From Chaetoderma sp. LZ-2023a (taxonomy: Eukaryota; Mollusca; Caudofoveata; Chaetodermatida; Chaetodermatidae), in the NCBI GenBank assembly GCA_034401795.1, contig CM067366.1, positions 82,862,116-82,926,115 of the forward strand: a DNA stretch of 64,000 nucleotides. Reading direction: 5' to 3'. Shown here piece after piece: positions 54,401 through 64,000 of this stretch. Positions within the stretch are counted from its first letter, which is position 1; each line of letters begins with the position of its first letter. The notes below the pieces were generated by a model. It saw only the letters and a program-made list of their open reading frames with translations, did not search any database and was not told where the DNA came from. A program made the position numbers and the translations under genes.

Positions 54401-54490
54401 TTTTGGTCTTGGCTTGACTGGTCTAACTGGCACCGCTGTTCCTGTCGCACAGGCGCGGTCCAGGCAGATACAAAGGGAGCTACCATACCC

Positions 54491-56652
54491 TCAGGTACGA
54501 TCATCTCCCTTCTTTCCGCCCTTTGAGGATTTACCCTTACCCTTCCCCTTGCCCTTCCCGCCTCTCGGGTGATCAGGAACAACATTGGAGTGGGCAGGAA
54601 CCTCTACAACCTTCTTCGCCAGAGGCAGCTGTGAAGATCCAGCAGAAGCCGAAGCAGGCTTCACTTTCCCCTTGCTTTTATGCTTCTTCTGCTTCTTGGA
54701 CGAAAGTTGTCCGGTCAGCGGCTTGGCTAAAGCCCCTAGTGCGCGCGCTTGTCGCACTAGTTCTAGCTGTAGATTTACAGCCAACCGATTCTGCGCAATA
54801 TTGGCAGTCTCCTCCAAGATGCACTTGGCCACCAAAGATGCCTAACGGCGGTAGCTGGACACAAATGGTCAAGGACCATCTGCTTCCTGGAATTCGTCAC
54901 TCACGCCTCCACCATTGCCAATGCATCCATAGACATTAACTGTCATTAACACATGAAAGCGCCACAGGTGGCACAGGGTGGCCTGCCCCCACTTCAGCCC
55001 ACACCGACTGAAGAAGGCGATAAGAATGATTCACAGCACTCATTGCTGCTCTCAACCCCTCATCGCATAGGGCCAGGACTTCCTCATGGTGTACCTGGGA
55101 CCTGTCCACAAGCGCCGGAGCTTGGCCACCCGCTCCAGCACTCTGGACGCCAAGTACCCAGCGGTCATCATCAGTGACCGCTGGAGCCACACCATATTTG
55201 TCGTATTCCCCATGGAGAATACGACATCTCGCCCGCACCTCCCTGGAGGCCGCAGGGAGCTGGCCTTTGGTCAGAAGTTGCTTGCTATAAATAGCATCTA
55301 ATAACTCCTTAAACCTTGGATCCAGTCCGATGGACTGGATCCAAGCCGCAGGCAAGAACCCCGTCCTAATCGATGCAACCGACGGACAGGGTGTATCCTC
55401 TTCGGCCGTGGCCGAAACCACACAGGTCCACCATGGCTAGCCAAGCCAGAGCCTCAGACCAGTCTGTCTCCAAAGAGGACACTCCCATGAATACATCACC
55501 CGTTGACATATTCACGGTTCTACCAGCAACGGCCTCCCAGCTAGGAGCCATCGCTGGTATGCCAGAGACACCAGTACCGCACGGTTCCGCCACCACCCCA
55601 TGGAGTTCAACATTCCATGGAGTAGGCCCGCATGGCAAACCATGCGGACCCGTAGCGGTTATGAAACCGTGGCCATACACGGGCGCCAACGGCACCCCAT
55701 GTGTGACCGCTGGACCAGGCAAGATAGGCGTGTACCAAGACTGGTCAGCAAAACCCATCACCGGAGTGGCCTCAACAACGGGCAGAGTGACTGTCCTGGC
55801 TTGCGCCAAGCCAGACAGATGGAGAACGGTTCCGTCCAGGATGGAGTCGACCTCTATGCTCTCCACCCGCGGCATCTCAGGCCATAACAATCTCTCCTCC
55901 TCGGCCTCCTCATCTTCAGACCCTGAAGAGTCGTCACCAGATGAGGAGTCACTGGAGCCGTTCTGGTGAACGGCTCCCATGCCTGACGGACCGGCCACCG
56001 CCACTGGACCACCCGAAGGTTGCCGCAGAGAGACAGAACCCATCAGGCCGGAGCCCGACAGGACTGCCAGGGAGCCATACGAGATGGCTCCCTCGGTAGC
56101 CAGTCCAGAACCCTGTCCAAGGACAGGGTCTGTACCATGCACTGGAAGAGACTGCTCTACAACTTTTAGTATCAGGGACGACACCAGCGTGGGAAGAACG
56201 CTATGCAAGAAGCCTTGCATAGCAAGTCCAAACCACGCCGGAGGTGCCATCTCCAAAGCCTCCGGTTGCAGATGTGGAGCACCCCCAGGGGCTGAAATGG
56301 ATGCTCCATGATTTACTTTCGAACTGCCTGACCCCCGCATCAGACCATGCCAAGTCCTTCTGGGAAAGGAACTTGACCAACATATCGGTCGGCCACACTG
56401 ACCATACATGTATGTCACACCATAAGCAAGCGGAACGAAACAAGAACAGAAGGCAGACAAATTATTTTCACAAATTTTGACCATAAATAACTTGAAACCC
56501 TCCAGCACCCCCACCCCACCCTGCAACGTTACAGCGTATTGATTACGACGACAAGAAGGAAGCGGACATGAATACACCAATATACTGATCCTGACAGATG
56601 TATAAACGGAATCAGGAACCATATCGAATAGCATTCGTGGTATATTTAACAA
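54491..56652 (-). pseudogene. B-a gag-like protein, broken
   Basis: Three frames cover it. The first (55366-56652) has an acidic Ser-rich part (SSGDDSSGSEDEEAEEE) and LETDWSEALAWLAMVD, equivalent to the EDW..AC.WL motif of family A gag. The second (54936-55421) has LPAASREVRARCRILHGEYD, equivalent to the APREVARRCRIVPLDY block. The third (54491-54835) is a Lys/Gly-rich tail (GKGKGKGKSSKGGKKGD). Confidence 0.72.
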
Positions 56653-57239
56653 TAAATTTTAAATTATACTCTCAAACGAAGGCCAAAACAATACGTGAAG
56701 AAAACAACAAAATGTAAACAAACTGCTGTAAGACACGGTAAAACCGCAAACCACACATCTTAATCAAGAATTTTGAAACCACCGATCATTGAAAACAGAT
56801 CGTGATAACACGCAAAACTTGAAAATTCCAAAGTTTTCTAGTACAAATTAAGTACGCAGCACCCAGAACAAGATGCGCGAATTAATAAAACATTTTCTTC
56901 ACATAAAAATCTGAGAATAAACCCGGGTGTAACGTCACCTGCTTGGATAATACGGAGAACCACGTCAGGCGGTTTTCATGTTAAAAAATACCGTATAGCC
57001 AACACCTCATTTCATATCTGCTGTTGGGATTAACGGAAGGCAACCAATCTGGCATATTTCATTGTTAACACACGTCCCAGATTCGGGGTCAGAAATTGGA
57101 ACATGCGACACAGATGAAATTTCATAGACTGACCTAATATACGACCTGAATTTCAATGGCTCCTTCCATGATAATCCAATAACCCATGAAGCGAAAAACA
57201 GTTACCACAACTAAGATATCTCCAAATGTAAAAGCATGT
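56653..57239. other. B-a leader region, nothing else recognised
   Basis: AT-rich sequence between gag and the ITR remnant. It probably corresponds to the 5' leader of the element. No host exon or promoter was recognised. Confidence 0.5.
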
Positions 57240-57353
57240 ATTCTCCTGTTGCTATGCAAACAAGAATGAGCCTCACTGGCAGACAGGTACCCGTTTGTCT
57301 AGATTTCTAGTCAGCTATCAGGATAGCTTGTTATCAGGAGTAATAGAATGGTA

Positions 57354-57530
57354 TAAACGAAATCACGGATTTCTTTTTTTACGAGAGTTGATACTTACCT
57401 CCCTAATACTCTTTGATATTGCTAAATATCGGCTTTCATTCAATAAAAACTCAGATTACAAAAGATAGGTGCCCCTACCGGGCAGGTAGTCAGGTGACAG
57501 TCTGGTGGATGCTAGCCCCAACCTCCATAG
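57354..57530 (-). repeat. A-e left ITR, truncated
   Basis: Has the terminal CGAAATCACGGATTTC variant, TACTTACCTCCCTAATAC and GGTGCCCCTACCGGGCAGG. It stops at CTAGCCCCAACCTCCA, before the NRF1-like palindrome. Confidence 0.85.
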
Positions 57531-57731
57531 TATTAGGGAGGTAAGTATACTCTTGAAGTGAAATAAACGAAATCACGGATTTCTTTTTTCACGAGAGAGT
57601 TGATACGTACAGGTCTCCCTAATACGGACCCAGCCTCTCTGCCCCACAGAGGCTCAGTCTTCAGGCTCTCGTAAAGTGGCATAGTGTCAGCCAATAGATT
57701 AGTCAGAGGAAGTACTAGTCTGCGCATACGG
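57531..57731. repeat. A-e inverted segment containing the ICR
   Basis: This ~200-bp stretch is the reverse complement of the corresponding part of A-b (about 8900-9100). It begins TATTAGGGAGGTAAGTATAC, passes through the end junction GAAGTGAAATAAACGAAATC, and ends TAGTCTGCGCATACG. After it, the sequence resumes in the normal orientation with AAAAGACCAGCTC. Confidence 0.88.
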
Positions 57732-58251
57732 TCTCCCAAAAGACCAGCTCTTCCCTACATGTATGCGCTTTTCTGCGTTTAAGGCACTTAAACGTCTGAA
57801 AATTGTGTGAAAACACAACCAGGAATAGATTTGAACATCGGCTAACACCACCAATGGCTGAGCGATGACCATATGTCATATGCACTCCCACCCCCACCCC
57901 CACCCCCCTTCCTGGGAGGAAGACTGAATGACCTCAATGTCCCATACGCTCTCTACGTACAAGTGCCGTGTACTATAGGACATTTAAAAACGAAAAGGCT
58001 TCATTTTCGTATACTCTCAATAATGAACCACATAAAACACGAACCATCACCATATTAATAAGGAAGGATCACGTGACAATACAATAAACAATGGACAACA
58101 CATAAACAAGACTGACCTTGTCGAGGCTAGAAGCCATCATCATCTTCCCCTTGGTGAAGGCTGATGCAGTACCAAAACGTGGTTGTCTCCATTGATTAAT
58201 TGTGAAATATATAAAAAATGAGGAAACCTCATCAAAATATGTACACCTAGA

Positions 58252-59424
58252 TTATTTCTTCAAAATCGATATGGCGAGAGGATTCGAGGTGTCACGGAGA
58301 TAATGGTCGGTAAAACTTGACTCACAGTGCCACTGGGCTACTGACATAATGTCATCCACAGGAACACCATTAAACAGGGCAGTAGAAGTCACTATGCCAC
58401 GAACACTGTGAGCCTTGGCCATGTCAACTTGTTTACCTGTGGCAGATTTATGACCAAATTGAATACACTCTACAATCCACCTGGAAATGGTGTCCTTAGA
58501 CACCCTGCCATGGGGTTCAATATATGACAACCATAACGCTGATGGGTCCGTCCGCCATTCCTGAGTACGTTGTTTGTACTTGTTTAATACTCGGACGGGA
58601 CACCATCCTTTTGAATCAGGATCATATCTAGTCAAAGCTGGTAAAAATATAGGTTGACCTGGATATTTCAGACTGGTCCTTAGCCATGAAATTTATCCTA
58701 GGTAGAAGCCTAAGGCCTTCCCCTGTAACCACAAAATGGTCTGCCTCGGATGATAAGGCACGTATCTCGCTTCTCCGCCTTGCCGAGGCTGCAGCAATTA
58801 AAAATACAGTTTTAAGAGTCAACATTTTCATAGAAATGGAACTTAGTGGTTCAAATGGCTTATCAGCTAGTAGCTGGAGCACTAGAGACAAACTCCAAGA
58901 CGGAATCACTGGGTGATTCCTTGGTCTTAGATTGCCCATGACCTTAATTAAAGTATTTAATGTACTTACTCCATCACTTCCCCTATTAGCCAAGCAAGGG
59001 ATAACTGACATTAAAGCTGATTTATAACCAACAACAGAGTTTAGCTTGAGGCTATAGGCATCATACAGGTGACAGAGGAAATCGGCTACTACCTGAATAG
59101 ATGAATCCATTGGATTAATACATCTTTTTGAGCACCATTCTGCAAATCTGTTGATTTTATAATTATATGCTCTGGAGGTTGACCCCTTCTGGCTTTTGAC
59201 ATGAACATGGCTGCTTGCTCAGAAAAGCCCTCCTTAATTCTAGATTCCTTGACAACATCCACGCAGTCAATCGGAACATTGACGGATTGTTGTGAAAGGC
59301 CTTGCCCTGGAAGATAATATTGTCTATCAGAGGCAGAGGAACTGGATTGCAGACCAGAAGGTTCAGCAGATCCGTATACCATGATCGGCGTGGCCAATTT
59401 GGGGCGATCAGAAGCACTTGGCAC
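58252..59424 (-). pseudogene. A-e tyrosine recombinase, broken
   Basis: Catalytic block open (AHSVRGIVTST, AQWHC, FTDHYLRD). A small deletion near 58660-58670 and an indel near 59195 break the frame into three. Confidence 0.85.
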
Positions 59425-60606
59425 TCCTCCTGTCTGATTTTCTGAAGAATTTTTGGAATCAGGATTGCTGGAGGGAATGCGTATGCATACATTCCCACCC
59501 AGCTGATAGCCCTCGGATCTGGAATCGGAGAGACGTACGTCATCATCTTCGCATTCTTCTTCGTTGCGAATAAATCAATGTTGGGCTTCCCCCAGTGGTC
59601 GAACAGACGATCCGCCACACATTGATTTAGTTGCCATTCCGTAGGTAAAACACTCAACATTCGGCTCAATGAGTCTGCTAACAGATTTAACCTTCCAGGA
59701 ATATGAACTGCTTTCAAGGTAATCCTGTGATTCAAGCACCAGCAAAGCAGCTTCCATGTCATCATACAAAGACAGGGCGACTTCGTTCCGCCCTGGCGGT
59801 TTATGTAAGTCACTACTTTTGAAGTGTCTGATCGAATTAGAACACTCTTGCCCTGAACTTTCTGTAAGAAATGTTCCAGGCCCAGGTCTACTGCTCATAA
59901 TTCCAGTAGATTTATATGTTCTTGTGACTGATCCAGATTCCAAAGCCCTGATATCGTGGATTCTTCCAGGCAAGCTCCCACCCCTCCATCGATGCATCTG
60001 TATACATCATTAACTGAGGGTGAGGAGGGGTTAGCATCACCCCCGCCAGGAGATTCTCTGTCTTCAACCACCATTGAAGGTGGTGAATTAGAGGCTCCTG
60101 CACTGACACGTTTGAGTCCAGTGAACCTGTACTCTGGGTCTATTGCGTTATGAGAAATAACTGGATCGGCCGCCTGCGTAAGGCCGCCTGAGGAATGACT
60201 GGTTCCAGAGAAACCATCAACCCCAGCATTCCCAGGTAAACCCGTGCCAGGACATAACGACTGTTGCATACTGACTGTATTACTGAGATGAGTATTTGTA
60301 CCCTCTCCTGAGTAGGATAAATGTATCCTATCTGCAGATCGAAGAACATTCCCAGATAGACAAACTTCTGGGATGGAGTCAGCTCTGATTTTTGAAAATT
60401 GATTATCCAGCCTAAGTCTGTGAGAGTTTTCAAAACTATCTCCAGATTTGCTGATAAACTTTCCCGGTTGTGTGCTTTTAACAGCCAGTCATCTATGTAC
60501 GTGTGGACTGCCATGCTTCTCCTATGGAGGTATGCTGTTATTGCAAGAACCACCCTGGTGAAGACCCGAGGAGTCGCTGAAATTCTGAAGGGTAATACCC
60601 TGAATT
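59163..60606 (-). pseudogene. A-e RT-RNase H, 3' part, broken
   Basis: Contains the YIDD block (about 60480-60500), RNase H fragments and the C-terminal extension, with an in-frame deletion of about 21 bp near 59510 and frame shifts near 60140 and 59810-59900. The upstream RT part is cut off by B-b. Confidence 0.83.
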
Positions 60607-60850
60607 GCAGGAAATGTCAATTTCCCTTTCTCCGAGATCTAACAATACTCACCATTCTGTTACTTCTGATATACAGCTGGCCCTGACAGCGGCTCTAGGA
60701 TTATAGACTTAGAAAGCTTTACCGACTCCTGGGAACCAGGTACTCAGCTCCCAACTGCCGAGTACCCGTTTACCATAGAGCTCATATTGTTTGCATAGCC
60801 AGCAAACAAGAGAAAACTATGGCTTGCCTCCGTGGGGCTGGGAGGCTGGG
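60607..60850 (-). repeat. B-b left ITR region
   Basis: Starts GCAGGAAATGTCAATTTCCC and includes CAATACTCACCATTCTG, which on the coding strand reads as a splice donor (ATGGTGAGTATTG). Its inner limit cannot be set without the right ITR. Confidence 0.78.
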
Positions 60851-60853
60851 TCC

Positions 60854-60955
60854 GTAACAGAATGGTGAGTATTGTTAGATCTCGGAGAAAGGGAAATTGA
60901 CATTTCCTGCATTCTCCTTCGATCAATACTCACCATTCTGTTACTTCTGATATAC
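60854..60955. repeat. B-b ICR
   Basis: The first half (to CATTTCCTGC) is the reverse complement of the left terminus. The second half (ATTCTCCTTCGATCAATACT onward) repeats the ITR start and should be the complement of the unseen right terminus. Confidence 0.85.
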
Positions 60956-60979
60956 ACCAGATTTGATCAGTAACTTGGT

Positions 60980-61425
60980 GGGAAGGGGCAAGCCATAAAT
61001 GCTAATTTTGCCCCTTGGAGAAAGATTTTAGACTTCAAACTTGACTAACGGAGACCTAAAAGGACCGTCAAGTTCACGGAACCGAATCACATTCGCGTCA
61101 CAGCCCCCCCCCCCTTTTTCTCCTAAGAAAAGGGAGAGAACTAACGAACATGTATCTCGCCTGAAAACACCAATATGCCAAGAGGGTTAACTACTCCCTG
61201 CATATCGCTTGTATTAGCCTGGGAATGAGCATGAATATATAAGATGAATGAACATGATACATATACATAATACAAAAAACTCTCACTTATTGAATTACCT
61301 TATGATAATAGGACTTCAGACGTACCGCCTCCAACCATTCACCGGTTCGGCCATCAGTGACACAATCTGGTTGACATCCTCTCGCCAAAGTGAAAAAAGG
61401 GGAAAAGCAGTGTGGTCACTAACTA
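60980..61425. other. B-b 3' untranslated region
   Basis: Non-coding sequence between the ICR and the YR stop, with a C-run near 61104. Nothing else was recognised. Confidence 0.5.
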
Positions 61426-62602
61426 TCATTTCAAAACAGCTAAAGCGAGTGGATTGGCTGAGTCTGACACATCCTGCATATAGTAATCCGCGAATGAGGA
61501 CTCACAGTGCCATTGTACAACGGCCATGATGTCCTCTAACGGAACACCATTGTAAAGGGCGGTCGAGGCGGCTATTCCTCTGACATCGTGTGCCCTTACG
61601 CCCTGCACCTGGTGCCCAGTCGCCATCTCGTGAGTAGTCTGAATGCATTCGACCACCCAACGAGAGATAGTATCCATGGATGCGGCGCCATAAGGCTTTT
61701 TATGGCAGATCCACAGATGTCTATCGTTCGACCGTAACGAGTCAGTCCGTTTCTTGTACTTAGTCAAAGCACGGACCGGGCACCAGACACTGGCATCACG
61801 ATCAAACCTAGTTAACTTCGGTATAATGATCGGTTTGCCGGGATATCTCAAAGATTGGTTCTTTGACATAAACTCTGCTCTTGGCAGAAGATGCAGACCT
61901 TCTCCAGAAACAATAAATCGGTTCCTCTCTGCCGAAAGCGCATGGATCTCACTGCGCCTTCTAGCTGAGGAAGCTGCCAATAGAAAGACCGCCTTTAGAG
62001 TCAAATGCTTTAGACTAGCCGAACGCAACGGTTCGAAAGGGTGCTTGGCCAGTACATTAAGCACTAAAGATAGACTCCAGGCTGGAATGACTACCGGTTG
62101 TCTCGGGCGGAGATTACTCATTCCCTTCAACATCACATTTAACTGGGCCACCTCTGGACTATCCCTGTTGGCTAGACAAGGGATAACTGATGCCAAAGTA
62201 TCCAGCAACTGTGACGGGAGCTAGTCCTGAAAAGAACAGCTCACAGAGAAAGTCTGCTATTTGCTGAATAGTGGATTGAAAGGTATCAATACCCTTTTCT
62301 TCACACCAGTCTGCAAATCTGTTAACCTTGCTGTTATATGACTTGAAGGTTGACCTCCTTCTCGCAGCCGCGATGAAATCAGCAGCCTGTCGAGAAAAGC
62401 CTTCCGACGTGGAACGTTGTTTGACAACATCCACGCAGTCAATTTGAACATTTCGGGACGCTCGTGTAGGAAGCGTCCCTTGGCCTGTGAGATTATGTTC
62501 GGAATCTCGGGCAACTGCACACGATTTTCCACCAGCAGATCTAGAAGATCCGTGAACCACGCCCTGCTCGGCCAATACGGCGCTATTAGCAGGACCAGAC
62601 AC
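61426..62602 (-). pseudogene. B-b tyrosine recombinase, one frameshift
   Basis: Core-binding domain (TFKSYNSKVNRFADWCEEKG) and catalytic domain (ARRRSEIHALS, HDVRGIAAST near 61575-61596, VQWHC, FADYYMQDVSD) are intact but in two frames. The break is near 62197-62205, where a few bases appear to be missing after VTVAGY. Confidence 0.85.
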
Positions 62603-64000
62603 GGTTCCTCCCCGACCTTCACCAATACCTTCGGTAGAAGAATGGTGGGTGGGTACGCGTAAGCGTGCATCCCTCTCCAGCTTATCGCCAGAGCCTCTGT
62701 ATCAACGGCATTTGGATCTGGAATCGGCGAGACATATGTCATGATTTGAGCACTTTCCTTTGTGGCGAACAAGTCCACGTTGGGTTTGCCCCAATGCTCG
62801 AAGATCCGTCGCAGAACCGAAGGGTTGAGGGACAATTCTGTTGGCAAGATTCTCTGTCTGCGAGACAAAGCATCCGCCAGAATGTTCAATCGGCCAGGAA
62901 TATGAGCTGCTTTCAAAACAACCGAGTAATTCCTGCACCATTGAATCAAGTGCCACACCCTGATGCACAGAGTGGGCGACCTGGTCCCGCCTTGGCGATT
63001 TATATATGATACTACTGTCGAATTGTCCGACCGTATCAATATCACCTTGCCCCTGATCATCGGAAGGAACTCTTCCAACGCCAGTTCCACTGCCATCATT
63101 TCCAACAGATTGATATGCAGCTGACTCTCCGGGAGAGTCCATGTGCCCGAGACCTGGTGTTCTCCCAGGCAGGCACCCCACCCTTCCAGCGATACATCCG
63201 TGTAGACAGACAGCTGGGGTGGGGTAGGTGCAGCGAAAACCCCTAATAGGAGATTCTGACGCTGTTTCCACCATAGAAGATGCGATATTATCGGCTCCAA
63301 AACTGGCACCAGTTTTGACAGGGGTTCTGTTCTCTGTTTCCACAGAGACATCAGATACAACTGGATAGGCCTTCGCATTAGAGCAGCGTACGGGATAACC
63401 TGCTCCATGGAGACCATCATGCCCAGCATCTGAAGGAACCGCCTCGCCTGAATGTGGTTTCCCACTCGAAAACTCTTGAGGATGGCTAACAGAGACACCA
63501 CTCTGGGCTCTGACGGGTAAACCCTGCCCTCCTCGAGGTCGAATCGCATCCCCAAATAAACGAAATGTTGAGTGGGCGTCAACTCGGATTTCTCCTTGTT
63601 GACTATCCAGCCTAGATCTGAAAGTAACTTCAGAGTCAGAGCAGTATCCACGTTCAACCTGGCTGCCGAGTCTGCCTTGAGCAGCCAGTCGTCTATGTAG
63701 GTGTGTAGCGCCACGTTCTCTTTTCTGAGAAACGCTGTCACCGCAAGGACCACTCTTGTGAAAACCCTCGGAGCTGTCGACAGGCCAAACGGGAGAACTG
63801 TAAACTCTCTTACTTGATTCTGAAACGCAAATCTCAGAAACCTGTGCCAACTCCGATTCATAGGAATGTGGAAATATGCATCTTTCAGATCGATCGATAC
63901 ACACCACATTCCTTTCCTCAATCCCGCCATTACCGACCTCGGCATTTCCATCTGGAACCGAGGCGTATGGATAAACCAATTTAATGGCCTGAGATTGAGT
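62257..64000 (-). CDS. B-b RT-RNase H, partial (5' end beyond window)
   Basis: The frame is open to the edge of the window. It has SIDLKDAYFHIPMNRSW, LPFGLSTAPRVFTRVV, the catalytic YIDD in HTYIDDWLLKA (about 63680-63705), RNase H (VYTDVSLEGWG, NLLEMMAV, RSDNSTVVSYINRQGG, ADALSR) and the C-terminal extension (NVDLFATKE, AYAYPPTILLPKV, APYWPSRAWFTDLL). No break was seen. Residues upstream of the Met at 63951 (LNWFIHTPRF) match the family A equivalent, so that Met is not the start. Confidence 0.9.
   Translation of the reverse strand, partial: LNLRPLNWFIHTPRFQMEMPRSVMAGLRKGMWCVSIDLKDAYFHIPMNRSWHRFLRFAFQNQVREFTVLPFGLSTAPRVFTRVVLAVTAFLRKENVALHTYIDDWLLKADSAARLNVDTALTLKLLSDLGWIVNKEKSELTPTQHFVYLGMRFDLEEGRVYPSEPRVVSLLAILKSFRVGNHIQARRFLQMLGMMVSMEQVIPYAALMRRPIQLYLMSLWKQRTEPLSKLVPVLEPIISHLLWWKQRQNLLLGVFAAPTPPQLSVYTDVSLEGWGACLGEHQVSGTWTLPESQLHINLLEMMAVELALEEFLPMIRGKVILIRSDNSTVVSYINRQGGTRSPTLCIRVWHLIQWCRNYSVVLKAAHIPGRLNILADALSRRQRILPTELSLNPSVLRRIFEHWGKPNVDLFATKESAQIMTYVSPIPDPNAVDTEALAISWRGMHAYAYPPTILLPKVLVKVGEEPCLVLLIAPYWPSRAWFTDLLDLLVENRVQLPEIPNIISQAKGRFLHERPEMFKLTAWMLSNNVPRRKAFLDRLLISSRLREGGQPSSHITARLTDLQTGVKKRVLIPFNPLFSK

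Larger units (their letters stand above)
51178..57353 (-). mobile_element. Element B-a: decayed family B DIRS-like retrotransposon
   Basis: Order on the coding strand is degenerate right ITR remnant (about 57240-57353), gag, RT-RNase H, YR, all with family B-specific sequence. The left ITR and ICR are absent. Frames are broken many times. The right ITR remnant resembles the reverse complement of the B-b left ITR (TTGCTATGCAAACAA, then GAGTAATAGAATGGT) and stops where A-e begins. Confidence 0.82.
57354..60606 (-). mobile_element. Element A-e: 3' part of a family A element, nested
   Basis: Starts TAAACG like the other copies and runs through the left ITR, an inverted ICR segment, YR and RNase H/RT, until CCCTGAATT, where B-b begins. 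More diverged than A-b/c/d, with several frame breaks. The remaining 5' half should lie beyond the window, on the other side of B-b. Confidence 0.88.
60607..64000 (-). mobile_element. Element B-b: family B DIRS-like retrotransposon, 3' half
   Basis: Left ITR, ICR, YR and RT-RNase H of a second DIRS-like family, younger than B-a. It is inserted in the RT region of A-e and runs off the right edge. Its ICR predicts a right end complementary to GCATTCTCCTTCGATCAATA. Confidence 0.9.

Noticed and set aside
55366-56652. 428-codon frame as a host gene
   Set aside because: It carries the gag DW.EA.AWL motif and an acidic Ser-rich stretch, and lies directly upstream of the B-a gag and RT remnants in element order.

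Overview
The window is animal genomic DNA, most likely from a mollusc and probably a bivalve. It has spliced genes with GT-AG introns, an AT-rich background, very frequent ACATGTA words and dense hairpin-type MITEs. No bacterial features, tRNAs, rRNAs or CRISPR arrays were seen.

Two things organise the window. The first is one host gene on the minus strand, recognisable as the RNA polymerase I subunit RPA49/PAF53 (POLR1E). Eleven coding exons lie between 49075 (5') and 4531 (stop). Every exon has consensus-type splice borders and the reading phases join without a break, giving 394 C-terminal residues. The short N-terminal exon (about 20-30 residues expected) was not found. The second is a large load of DIRS-group tyrosine-recombinase retrotransposons, covering more than half of the window. 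They carry inverted terminal repeats (ITRs), an internal complementary region (ICR), a gag-like ORF, RT-RNase H and a tyrosine recombinase (YR), all on the minus strand.

Family A has three near-complete ~7.05-kb copies: A-b (8727-15777), A-c (19599-26646) and A-d (29633-36674). Each sits alone in one of the three longest introns of the host gene, in sense orientation. A fragment A-a (1-813) is inserted in a diverged relative A-prime (814-3202), which in turn sits in a MITE. At the right end, a decayed family B element, B-a (51178-57353), is interrupted by A-e (57354-60606), which is interrupted by a younger family B element, B-b (60607 to beyond the window).

The left part (1-4456) is nested elements and MITEs downstream of the host gene. 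The middle (4457-49075) is the host gene; its introns hold the family A copies, MITE-A (GGACCTTTCCA ends, CRE-like palindromes, central hairpin), MITE-B (hairpins flanked by TTAACCCTTTAA-type ends), minisatellites and a mollusc-type repeat bounded by GCTCACCTGG/CCAGGTGAGC. The right part (51-64 kb) is the second nested stack.

Main points for a second look: a gag gene split by a conserved intron, with a 16-17-codon first exon carrying the start codon in all five family A/A-prime elements; ICRs that match the copy-specific variants of their own element ends; an inverted ICR segment in A-e; different single inactivating changes in each full-length copy; an NRF1-like palindrome kept in the ITRs; and splice-donor sequences near the 3' ends of both families.
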